From Blepharisma japonicum (Eukaryota > Ciliophora > Heterotrichea > Heterotrichida > Blepharismidae): DNA of 64,000 nt. The DNA lies in contig CATKHK010000055.1 in NCBI GenBank assembly GCA_949751835.1, positions 124,001 to 188,000 on the forward strand, given 5' to 3'. This document shows, one piece after another, positions 11,014 through 20,979 of the stretch. Made by a program: the position numbers and the translations under genes. How positions within the stretch are numbered: position 1 is the first letter of the stretch; each line of letters begins with the position of its first letter. Under the pieces are notes generated by a model. The model was not told the origin of the DNA. It saw only the letters and a program-made list of their open reading frames with translations, and searched no databases.

Positions 11014-12345
11014 TTAAATAATTCCTTTTTTGACTTTTTCTAAGCAAGTTAAAACATGTCTGCCATAAGGAAAAGTTTTCAAAGCTGCAGAATGTTCAGT
11101 AACTTTCAAGATCAGCTGTGCTTGCAACTCCCCTCTTGCCATCTCTAGTGTCTTCTGAATGACAAAATTCGCAAATTTATCAGTCATAAGTTCAAACACA
11201 TGTTCTGGGGCAAATAATTCTTTTGAAAATGCTCGAATATGTTCAGGGTTTCCAGCGCTCAAACATTTTTCAATAACATTACTAGCAAATTTATGCTTGC
11301 TGAGTTCATATAATCTTCCAATAAAAGCCATAATCAGCTGAGATTTAATAGAAGCTTCTTCTTTATCAAGAATATGTTGAATGACATAATTTCCATAGTT
11401 CTTTTTACTAATATCTACAGCATTCCTAATAATAGCATTCAGAATGTCCATAATTGCTTCTTTTGGGCAAAATTCAATGATTCTCTGGATAACTCTGCAT
11501 CCGTAAGGGTGTTCTGTCCAATAAATAGTATTTAGTCTTAAGTCATCAACAATAAAACTCATATAAGGATAAGGTAAGGTTTCAACACATTTCTGAACAA
11601 CATGGTTCGCATTTTGGTCTTCTACACATTTTTCAACATGTCCTCTAAGTTCATGAGCGAGATATCGTTTTTGGTCAACTTCTACTACTTCTAAAGCTTT
11701 CTGTATCACTCTGCATCCATACATATGTGTAGATAACTCTATTACTCTGCCAGACATTAAATTAGCAATTGCTCTTCTTTGCTCTAAATTTCCAAATTCT
11801 AATACCTTCTGGACAACATAATTTCCAAAGACGTCTACTAGCAATCCGAACCCAGCTCTAAATACTTCTTCAAAAATCATTTGTTTGTCGTCTGGTATCG
11901 CTGTTTCCATCTTTTGCTGAAGATATCTTGATCCTGCCTGCTCTCTTGACATTTCTGCAACACGGCCACGTATCTCAGCCAATTCGCTACGCTTTGGAGG
12001 AGATGGGATTACTTGAAAACCTCCTGGGACGAATTCAGCAGCTGCTAAGTTTAGTGATGGCCCATAAGATGATTGGATAGACTTGCTGATGTCTTCTTTT
12101 ACACTTAGTGCAGCTAAGTCATTTGTAACTTTTGGCATTGAATATTCCGACTCTTTTTCTGGCCAAAAAACTTGTGGAAATGGCAGATATACTGATGGAG
12201 CAGATGTTGGTCTTTCAATGAGCTGCTCCAGCTCATCTTTATTTAGAAGAACATGGCGTTTAGTTTTTGTGAACCGCTTGAATTGTTCTTCGTCTGAATC
12301 ATTATCTTCAGCCAGAATATTTCCAATAAGTTTGATTTCATTCAT
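11014..12345 (-). CDS. Pumilio (PUF) RNA-binding protein with PAM2 motif
   Basis: 443 residues in one exon with no UGA; both Trp are UGG. Eight PUF repeats fill residues about 130-440. The base-reading triplets are S-R-Q, N-Y-Q, C-R-Q, N-H-Q, C-R-Q, N-Y-Q, S-N-E and N-F-Q. By the established PUF code these read UGUAUAUA from repeat 8 to repeat 1, the classical Pumilio site. Upstream, residues 97-107 are S-L-N-L-A-A-A-E-F-V-P, a perfect fit to the PAM2 consensus L-N-x-x-A-x-E-F-x-P that docks on the MLLE domain of poly(A)-binding protein. So it probably represses or stabilises mRNAs by joining UGUA-bearing 3' UTRs to PABP. The N-terminal 95 residues are otherwise disordered. Confidence 0.95.
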   Translation of the reverse strand: MNEIKLIGNILAEDNDSDEEQFKRFTKTKRHVLLNKDELEQLIERPTSAPSVYLPFPQVFWPEKESEYSMPKVTNDLAALSVKEDISKSIQSSYGPSLNLAAAEFVPGGFQVIPSPPKRSELAEIRGRVAEMSREQAGSRYLQQKMETAIPDDKQMIFEEVFRAGFGLLVDVFGNYVVQKVLEFGNLEQRRAIANLMSGRVIELSTHMYGCRVIQKALEVVEVDQKRYLAHELRGHVEKCVEDQNANHVVQKCVETLPYPYMSFIVDDLRLNTIYWTEHPYGCRVIQRIIEFCPKEAIMDILNAIIRNAVDISKKNYGNYVIQHILDKEEASIKSQLIMAFIGRLYELSKHKFASNVIEKCLSAGNPEHIRAFSKELFAPEHVFELMTDKFANFVIQKTLEMARGELQAQLILKVTEHSAALKTFPYGRHVLTCLEKVKKGII

Positions 12346-12716
12346 ATCTACAGCTATTTATATTAATATAGGAAACAATCCATTTTCACTATTACTTATA
12401 TTTTAGCTCACAAAAAAATAAGAATTTGATAGATCTACTGCATGCAATTTCTCAGATCTTTTAATTTTAAATCTCAGTTTCAAAAAAGGAGACGTTTCAA
12501 TTTATTAATATTCATAAATAGAATAAAAATAGAATCAAGAAAAATCATTTCTTGAATCTGGGAAAAAAATTATCTCTGTTCTCTCAATGGCAGAAGAAAA
12601 TTCATTTGAGAATTCCTAGCATTTTAGAACATGTATAATAATTTTTTGCAATTAGATATAGCTCACTATTTATAATCAATATTAAAATAAATCATTACTT
12701 TTAGATGTAATAATAT
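12346..12716. other. Intergenic, no gene seen
   Basis: 371 bp between the PUF start and the PDE stop, both on the minus strand. It should hold the PUF promoter and the PDE 3' end. It is AT-rich with no recognised element. Confidence 0.45.
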
Positions 12717-14936
12717 TTAGCTATGATCAGAACATGAAGAATTCAAAGATTCTTCAGTTGGATCCTTCCTCGCAACAGTAGTTGACCCTCTTCTGAGAGG
12801 AACCCATTTATTCGCGAGATTAGCATACACTGATGGGTTTTCATGTCTAATGACTGTTCTAACTCGGTTTCGATGCCTTTCTGACTTATACTCCCATGCC
12901 CTCATATTTACTTTCAACTGCTCCACACAATTTGTTGAAATATACGAAGACTGTAAAAACTGATTAAAAGCTTCGTATAGTGGCAAAACAATATTTTTCA
13001 AGAACCCCGCTTGCGATTTAGCAATATCTGTCGTCTCTCTATCACAATACATAGAAATCTGTTGGTTTCTTGACTTTTCAATATCTCCCTGATTAAAGAA
13101 TTCTTCAATCACCAAAAGGCTTCATCTCTCATGCAGCTCTCTTGACTTAGCCGCATGACCAATATCTGCAGCTTTTACCATAATCTTCATAATATCAATT
13201 CTGTTTTCAATATTTTCTAATACACTGGGAGGAGAGCTCATTAATTTGACTCGAAACTGCCCCAATAAATCGAAATGCTTTTGCATATCAGTAGCAAGAA
13301 TCATTTCGACGATTTCTTTTCTCACCATAATTCATGACTCAGCGTTTAACGTTCCTAAAATATTTGCACCATTTTCTCTCATTACTTGGAATACAGTTGA
13401 ACAATGCATCATTTCCAGAACAGAGGCATCGTTATAGAGAATTGCCAGTTCATCTTTATTGGTGACTAAAAATCTGTTGGAAAATGCAGGATGGCCTACA
13501 TCATGGCCTAAGCATGCAACAATTGAAGCCAAAATGTCAAATTCCACAAAAAACTCTGACAGTATCGATTTGTTAATAAAATAAATGGAAGATGCTAGCA
13601 TGTCAGCAGCATGAGACGAGTTATGGAACGGATTATTCTTATATAGCCCCTCCAGTGTTTCGAAGAAGCAGGTATATACAGATTCTGGTATGCTAAACAT
13701 TTCATCAAGTCGATATTTTTTAATGCAATAACTACCGACAATGTGAAGAGGCTTATCATGTGTGCAATCCTTCAAGAAAAACATGTCAAAGTTTCAATTC
13801 TTCCCAATCTGGCTCAAAACCCCAATAAGGTCGTTTTCATGGTACTCTTTTTGGAGGTCTGATGTGTTTAGCGTTCTCATGCGGTGTCGGGTGCGCTTTT
13901 CGGGTAAATTTTGTTGATCTGTTCAAGTTTCTTTAATATATCTACGGTCTTCTGGGTCGATATTTTTTGTTATCGCATCAATATCAGGTGAATATATGTT
14001 GTTTTTTGAAGAAATGATACTAATCACATTATTTGCTAATTTTACAGCCCCATTCAATTTAAATTTTAGCTCACCTGCCAAAGAGTCAGCTACACTTTGA
14101 ACGAGCGATATAGACTCCTTTATACTTGAAGTCACTTTTTCAAGCTCAGTCGTAGCCGGCTCAATATCATGATTATCTGGCTCATTGGATTTTGAAATTT
14201 GCTCGACTTGAAACTGTTCTCTAGCAGAGTGCTCAATAAGGTAAAATTTTTTGGTCTCAAAAAATATTTGAACTAAATAAAGTGAAAGCTCGATAAGTGT
14301 AGTTAAAATTGATTGATCTGAACAAATATGAGCAACGAAATATATTAACGCCGTAAATAAATTTCAGATTCCAAAGTACAAATAGTTAGTATGAAGAGTG
14401 AATTTTGAAATGACAAGCATAATAATAAGTCCAGGGATGCACGAAACACCTTCTGATATATCACAGTCCAAGATTTTCTTGAGAACAGGAGTATCGTTTA
14501 GAATGAGAAATAGTGTAGTAAAGAAATAAGTAATTTGAAGCACGAGGATATGATGAATTCTAATTTTCATGTAAAAAATTATCAAGAAGGCCAAAGAGTT
14601 GAAAGCAATGAAGCCTCCAAATAAAGAAAGCTCAAAAGCTATAATGATTGATGTCTGATTGGAGCTAATTGCGCAATAAAGGTACACGATAAGATAAATG
14701 ACACAAATCAAGTAGTAATTTAAAAAAAAGTGCTTCTTTTGTATTTGAATTTCCAAAAAAGCTCGAAATAAATCCGATCCAGAGAGAACTGAAGTTTGGA
14801 AAGCTTTCTCTGTGACAGCATTAGAAAATTTCAAAGAAAATGCCTTGTCACCTCTGAAAGGTGTTTCTCCTGTGTATGTGTTAACTGACGCAACATGCAA
14901 GCCATCTTCATGGCTTGGAGATTGGCTTATTTTCAT
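12717..14936 (-). CDS. Membrane 3',5'-cyclic nucleotide phosphodiesterase (class I)
   Basis: 739 residues, ATG at 14934-14936, TAA at 12717-12719, no intron, with several in-frame UGA-Trp (including 14364, 13923, 13332 and 13122). The N-terminus has about five or six hydrophobic helices between residues 68 and 245, then a helical linker. The C-terminal catalytic domain has the class I signatures: H-N-S-S-H-A-A-D-M (general acid His and metal His), G-H-D-V-G-H-P-A-F-S-N (metal His/Asp), K-A-A-D-I-G-H (third metal Asp) and the invariant purine-binding Gln in S-Q-A-G-F-L. It should hydrolyse cAMP and/or cGMP at a membrane. Multi-TM PDEs of this layout are known in apicomplexans and ciliates. The cGMP-kinase at 47994-50678 would be a natural downstream partner. 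Substrate preference cannot be read off. Confidence 0.93.
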
Positions 14937-16021
14937 TTATAAGCTTTAGCAATTTTCAGGTATTAAACATGATTAGAAAGGAAACCAATATATCTGCTGT
15001 CATCATTTTACAGCTAGAAAATATGAATTTTACCCTAGAAAAATTGCTGATTAAAGTCTACTTTTATCAATAATTATGAAATAAAGAAATTAAAACGTAT
15101 TACTTCATTCTATTCTTGGTATTTATTAATTCTATCTTTCTTTAAAATTCTCTGCATTCCACAAAATGGATTTTTAATCAAAAAATTCATTAAAAAATAT
15201 CAGATGTATTTAATTTTGATCAACTATCAATTATATCATAAGATCGGCAAGGAAGAATTCTTTGGCTTGTGAAATCAATGTTCCAATAAAACTCATTCTT
15301 TCGTTATACTGGCTTCACAATTATAAATAGGTTACACATTTCAAATTATTTAAAAAAAGATGGATATGTCTCGATGCTATTATTCAAAACAGCATAAATT
15401 TCGAAAGGAAAACTGATATAATTCTCTTTAAAATAATAATTATTATAGTGTATGAAGGCTGCACACTCATCCTAGAATTTTAAGAAATTTTTGGTTCATT
15501 TCGAAAATGAATATTTCAAATATGAAATTATATAAAAATAAAATTTCAGTATCGAGATAAATAAACTTTCTGCAGATTTTCTGATGTTGTAGGTAGATAA
15601 TTCTAAGAATTTTAAATTTTAAAAATATGATGAATTTAAATTGAAAATATTATATTTAATAGGGCATATAACCTAAACTAAAATTTATTTTTGGAGTGAA
15701 ATTAATTAAAAATAAATTGCTTTTCACAAATTAATAGCAATATCATTGAATTTGTATATTTCAATTTTTTATCAAAAATTTATTCCTTGATATATAGACG
15801 AAAAACTGAGAGAAAACTATTTATATTGGATAGAATGATAGATAACTTTTCGACTCAATCAAGATATTTTTTTAATGACGATACTAATAAATTTAAAATT
15901 AATATGTTAAATCAATTGATGTGATTTTGGAGAAAAATTTTAAAAAAATAAAAAATTATATTTTCAAAGCACTCGAATGTTTTTGTAGTTGGTGCTCGTT
16001 CTGCATTTATAAAATTTAAAT
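14937..16021. other. Long AT-rich intergenic stretch
   Basis: About 1.1 kb, the largest empty gap besides the 3.7-4.8 kb region. It is very AT-rich with stops in all frames. The one open stretch with coding-like composition is a plus-strand frame from ATG 15204 to TAA 15326 (40 codons plus stop), which contains one UGA. I cannot say whether it is a small gene, a remnant or chance. Confidence 0.45.
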
Positions 16022-18319
16022 TTAGCACTCATCTGACAAAACACTATAGGCATTAAATTTTTGACCTATTTCCTTAATTGCATACAGCTTCTCAATCTTT
16101 GCGACACCAAAGCTGCCTACCCAACTCATACTAAAGCCTATATACTCATTTTCGTTATAATGTGTGTAATCTATAATTAAATCATATACAGAACTTTTTA
16201 AAAAATTCATCTGTGAGCTTGTGCAATTTCCAAAACAATCCAGCAATATGCCTTCATTAATAAACACAGTAATCTTGTCATTAGTAGGCTGAACCACCGA
16301 AATTGCTGCACTTGTCAGATCATTTTGAGGGACAATTTTGGCTCTCCACAAAGATGTAGAAACAGTCCCAATTTTATGATAGTCCAAATCAAATACCCCT
16401 AATTCATTTTGAATTTGGAATTCTGGAGCAATATTCAGGTTTCCCAGTTTATCTCATATAGTTGCTTCTACTCCTCCTAATGCGTATGTAACATTAATTG
16501 TGTAAAGTCCTCTATCTGGAATACTAAATTGTGAAGTATAGCTTCCATCTCCATTATCAGTAGACAACAAACTTTGATAATATCTGGAGGAAACCGTAAA
16601 ATCATTGTTTGGGAAAAAACAATTTCCAGTAGTTCCTGAGTAAATATCAACGTGCTTTCTTATTTCGACAATAAAATAATATCCACCTTCTGTCATAGGA
16701 GTAGAAGAATTATAGTAAGAAAATATGTCAAGTTCTAAAGTATCGCTATTTTTAACTGTGTAGGGCGTATAAAAATCAATAGGGTCATTATTTAAAAGCA
16801 AAATTGTTGATTGAGGATAAGGAGCATCTGAATCATCAAAGATTTCAACTGTTGCATATGAATAAGTGTTTATTCCTTTATCACTTCAAAAATACTCCAG
16901 TATAGGAGTGTTTTGCACAGCCCCTAAAATAGCTCCTCCTGTTGGATTATGCATAATCAATCGAAACTGTTTAGAACTAGAGCTTTCATAAAAAGAATTA
17001 AAAATTGTAATTTTCGCAGTTTTGCTTGTTTCTCCCTGCAAGAAAGTTATAGTTTTGTAGTAATATTGATAATCTAAATACTTTTGCTGATTAATATTGA
17101 CAGAACTTGCAGTTATGTCTTGAGTAATAATATCAACAGACACATCTCCAAGGGTTCCTCCAAGCCTATTTAAAAGAATATCAACTTCTGATTTTGTATC
17201 AACTTCACTGTAGCTCGGACTTGAAAACTCTATATATCCTCCGAAATCGCAAAACCCTGAACCAGTTGCCATTGCAGAATAAGGAAAATTACACTTAAAG
17301 CATGCTGTGCTATTACATTTCAAGCAAGCAGGATGCAAGTAGCTACAAGAAACACAGTCAATTCCACTCGGATAAAATCCATCAACACATTTCAAGCAAG
17401 AAGTCTTATCACATGAAGTACAATAAAGTCCATATACATCTGCACAGTTCAGGTCATTACAATGTATACTTGAAGTCAAATTTGCAGTGTAATAAGGAGC
17501 ATAACATTCACACATATTAGTATTAATACATCACCCATTCACACAAGAAATGGATTGGCATAGCGGCGTATCACAAATATCACCTCCAAACCCAGTGTTG
17601 CATTTACACACATTTGGGCTTATAGGGTACCCATTCACACAAGCTGGATTGCTTAAGGGCTGATCACAGCTTGAGCCTGTTCATAATGAAGAGCTGCATT
17701 TGCAGACTTCTGGGGCTATGCAGACTCCATTTATGCAGCTTGAACAAGTAGGCGTACTACAAGTTGTCCCTGTCCAACCTGTTTGGCATGAGCAGTTGTC
17801 TCGACTAATGCAAGTCCCATGAATGCATCCTGCAGAACATATAGGAGATGCACATGAAAACCCAGTTCAGCCATCTTCACAGATGCAGCATTGCCCATAT
17901 GAGTATTTCATTGAAGTGTCAGGGCACTGTGAAATTGTGTAACAAGTCCCATGGTAGCATTCACTGCATCCTTGAGAATCTGTACAATTGTATCCTGAAA
18001 ACCCACATTCGTAAGGGCATGTATTATTTAAATTTTCAATTGGCATTTGTGATGGATCAGAAGAGCTAGATGAATAATAGCAATTTTTCACACAGGTTTT
18101 TCGGCAGCAGTCACCGCCATCATATTTGCAGTCTGCGAAGTTGTTATAACTATTGCATCTTCCATCTGTTTGAGCACTTGCGATGCATGATGAAGGACCT
18201 TGTCCTATAATTGTTGATTGGCTTGTGTAATTGTCAAAGGGAAAAGGTAGATCGTTGTTAAAATAATTGATTCTTGAGAATGCTAGAAAAAATAATTGGA
18301 AAAATAAGAAAGTTGGCAT
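16022..18319 (-). CDS. Secreted multidomain adhesion-like protein: LNR, EGF-like, Calx-beta, filamin-like, PA14-like
   Basis: 765 residues, ATG at 18317-18319, TAA at 16022-16024, no intron, with UGA-Trp at five or more places (including 17867, 16886 and 16454). A signal peptide (M-P-T-F-L-F-F-Q-L-F-F-L-A-F-S) is followed by a Notch/Lin-12-type repeat (C-N-S-Y-N-N-F-A-D-C-K-Y-D-G-G-D-C-C). Cys-rich EGF-like modules with C-x-C-x5-G patterns come next, to about residue 330, then a Calx-beta-like domain (F-S-S-P-S-Y-S-E-V onward). After it lies a filamin/Ig-like strand set ending D-N-G-D-G-S-Y-T-S-Q-F. The last module resembles PA14: L-W-R-A-K-I-V-P, I-T-V-F-I-N-E-G, Y-I-G-F-S-M-S-W. No membrane anchor is visible, so it is secreted or surface-bound. 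It could serve adhesion or mating recognition, which is inference. Confidence 0.8.
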
Positions 18320-18349
18320 CTAATTATAATTTTATTCAGTTTATAATGA

Positions 18350-18895
18350 CTATTGAGAAGATTTACTCAAGTAGGCTATGACAGCTTGGTCGAACACTTG
18401 TTTTAAGCCTTCTTGAGTTAGGGAGCTACATGTAACTCAAGAGTGGAACCTAAGTTCGTTGCAGAGAAGTTGGGCTCGAGTATTTTGTGATGGAAAAGAT
18501 ATATCCGAAGATTCCAATGAACTTTGATCTGCTTGATCTTTCTGTGTCCCAACTAAGATTACAGGAGTATGGTTAACATTGCTTTTTCGAAGTTCTGAAT
18601 ATCAATATTCTCCTACATGGTTAAAGCTTGAAAGTGAAGCCATTGAATAGCATACAAGAATTACATCAGAAGTCTGGATAATGGAACTTCTGAAATTCGC
18701 TCATTCTCTTTGCCCTGAAATATCAATAATATTTAATGACACTATTTCATCTCTCACATAAGCTGGAACATTAAAATTAGAATAAGTTGTTGGGATATAT
18801 ACATCAATAAATGTGTTAGAGGAATATGATGTAATCATACAAGTTTTGCCAACACCTGAATCTCCAAGCACTGCACATGTTATTTCTCTTTTCAT
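18350..18895 (-). CDS. Rho/Rac-like small GTPase without CaaX box
   Basis: 181 residues, ATG at 18893-18895, TAG at 18350-18352, with several UGA-Trp, one of them just after the switch II glutamine motif at 18701. The G motifs are G-D-S-G-V-G-K-T (P-loop), P-T-T-Y-S-N-F (switch I with the effector Thr), D-I-S-G-Q-R-E (for D-T-A-G-Q-E), G-T-Q-K-D (base recognition, as in Rho proteins) and C-S-S-L-T-Q-E-G-L-K (the Rho/Rac C-S-A-L-T-Q-x-G-L-K). The family placement rests on the last two. The C-terminus ends S-K-S-S-Q without a Cys, so prenylation in the usual way is impossible, and there is no Rho insert helix of obvious length. The gene ends 30 bp upstream of the next minus-strand start. Confidence 0.88.
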
Positions 18896-18977
18896 TCTTT
18901 AAATTAAAAGATGAATATAAATTTAAAATAGTAAGCCAGAATAAAACTGAATTATTTATGAAAATATGTTAAAATAA

Positions 18978-19853
18978 ATGTCTTTTGATAGATTTAAATC
19001 AAAAATATTGAATCCAACTTCTGCAGCACTCAGGAGGTTTATAGGGAACTCAGTGCAGATAATTTCTGGCTCAGTTAGAACTTCGTATCTTATTTTCTGG
19101 CAAATTTCAAGTATAACTTCTAAAGTGATCAATGCTATTATTCCGCCTCCATTATCAAATTTATCAAAAACACAATTTAAACAACTAGAAAATATAAAAC
19201 CAATTAGCTTTTTTGCACCAAAATCAAGCTTAGATGTGGGATTATTTGATATTAAACCTAATTTAAACAAAAGCTCAGAATCATCAGAATTAAAAGACTC
19301 ACCTAAGCCAAAAAGAAGCTATCAAGGGGGAAATCTGAGGAAATCTTCATTTTTTACTGAAACAGTTGGAAGACAAAGTAATGGCTCGAGGAGTTCACTT
19401 GATTTTTACAGTAGCTTCAAACAAGAAAACCGAGAAACATATAAACAACAGAGCATTGATAATTTTTCAAGTCAAAAGTATGGTAAGCCCATAGAAACGT
19501 ACCAAAGTATCACTCCAACATATGAAGAAGTCTGCCCAAGCCCATACATTTTTTCTAATTCTAATTCAGGTATTTTTGGAACAAACGTACCTCTATCAAT
19601 ATTCAATAAAGAAGAATCTCATATAATAACTTATTCTCCTCAATTGGATTGGGGAAATCATGAAAATTATCCTAGGACTTCTGATTATAGGAGTGAGACG
19701 TGCATGGCTTTTTCAGGAAGTAACCAGTACAATAATGTAGGATTTCACTCAGAAACAGCCACTGATCCTTCCAATCAAGAAATTTATGTAGATAATAATG
19801 ATGACGGAATGCATAGAAAAAGATTCAAAGCTAGAAGGCTGTTTGCAAGATAA
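18978..19853 (+). CDS. Hypothetical low-complexity protein
   Basis: 291 residues, ATG 18978-18980, TAA at the end, no intron; the Trp codons are UGG. The first 60 residues mix basic and hydrophobic positions (S-Y-L-I-F-W-Q-I-S-S-I-T) and might form an amphipathic or weakly membrane-associating helix. From about 60 on the protein is Ser, Asn, Tyr and Gln rich and probably disordered, ending in a basic patch (R-K-R-F-K-A-R-R-L-F-A-R). I do not recognise a family. It starts 82 bp from the divergent small GTPase, so the two share a short promoter region. Confidence 0.6.
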   Translation: MSFDRFKSKILNPTSAALRRFIGNSVQIISGSVRTSYLIFWQISSITSKVINAIIPPPLSNLSKTQFKQLENIKPISFFAPKSSLDVGLFDIKPNLNKSSESSELKDSPKPKRSYQGGNLRKSSFFTETVGRQSNGSRSSLDFYSSFKQENRETYKQQSIDNFSSQKYGKPIETYQSITPTYEEVCPSPYIFSNSNSGIFGTNVPLSIFNKEESHIITYSPQLDWGNHENYPRTSDYRSETCMAFSGSNQYNNVGFHSETATDPSNQEIYVDNNDDGMHRKRFKARRLFAR

Positions 19854-19935
19854 TAATATTATGTCAATTTTATTCAAATGATAGCTTCAGTTTTATAGCT
19901 TCATTAATTGTATTTTGATCATATTTATCAGATTT

Positions 19936-20820
19936 CTATATACTTTTTACCTCTATAATTGTCTGTAGATGCTTTACAATGTGGCATTCTTCTAAATTCC
20001 GCTTTATGTCGAGCTGTATGTTGTCTTCATTGTCCAAAAGAAGGTCTAATATATTCAAAATAGTTTCAAACACAGTTGAGGTGTCATCTGATTTTAATAA
20101 GTGTATCAATAAGCTGCATCCTCCTTCTCTAACAAACAGTTTTTGCATATTTTGTCTTCCTACATATAGATTTCTGCAGCATAGAGCAGCTGTCGATCTC
20201 AATCCTTCCTTGCCATCTCTCATATGTCTTATAAAGATCGGAAGTGCGTTTCTCTTAATTAAAGCTTCAGCAACACCTGGGTTATTTTTTGACAAATAAC
20301 TAAGTGTCAGAATAGAGGCTTCAAATTTGTATCTTTCCTGCGATGCTGCAAAATTCAAGAGAAGTTCAAGGACTCGTGAATTAAGCATTTCTTCCATAAA
20401 TTTGGACTCTTTTAGTATGTTATTATCTGAAGCAAAAATACCAATCTGCATTGCAGTTAGAGCTCCAATGGTCCGTGGGTTTTCTGCCCATGGATGAAGA
20501 AGGACTCCTTCATCAAGGGTGAAAACTGTTTCAGAGCTGAGAAGTTTAGAAAGTTTATTGGCATCAACAGATTCTCTAGCACTATAAAATTCTCTGTGTA
20601 ACACTTACTCTAGTTCTTCGTTAATCTTTCTGCTGTCAACTGACGTTACTCTGAAATTATTTCGATAATAGTTATGAGCAGCCGTTTGGAAATTGCTGCT
20701 TATAGAGGAAAAATAAGCTTTGTCAATTGTGTCAGGTTCTTCTTTTTTAGTTGGAGCATTTATGCCTTGTAAAGGCTTTTGGTTCTATGTAAAATTTACT
20801 CGCCCTTGGCAGCATCCCAT
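19936..20820 (-). CDS. Armadillo-repeat protein with MGCC lipidation motif
   Basis: 284 residues in three exons. ATG is at 20818-20820; introns at 20785-20799 (gtaaattttacatag) and 20594-20608 (gtaagtgttacacag), both 15 nt, remove frame-closing stops; TAG is at 19936-19938. The start M-G-C-C-Q-G-R fits N-myristoylation plus palmitoylation. Residues from about 85 on form armadillo-type helices: E-A-S-I-L-T-L-S-Y-L-S-K-N-N-P-G-V-A-E-A-L-I, G-L-R-S-T-A-A-L-C-C-R-N-L, L-L-I-H-L-L-K-S-D-D. An acylated N-terminus ahead of arm repeats recalls yeast Vac8 and apicomplexan ARO, which tether organelles, but this protein is much shorter than either. Membrane attachment is a fair inference; the cargo is unknown. 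Confidence 0.8.
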
Positions 20821-20979
20821 TTTAGAATTACACTATTAAACGAAACTATAATTAGATGGATAAACTTTTATCATTCTTTAGATAATATTTAAGCTTCTAA
20901 TAGAGTTTGTAGTGCCTGATATAAACAAAAGTTGCGATTAATATATTAAGACTGACCAAAAATAATTTAAAGACTTATA

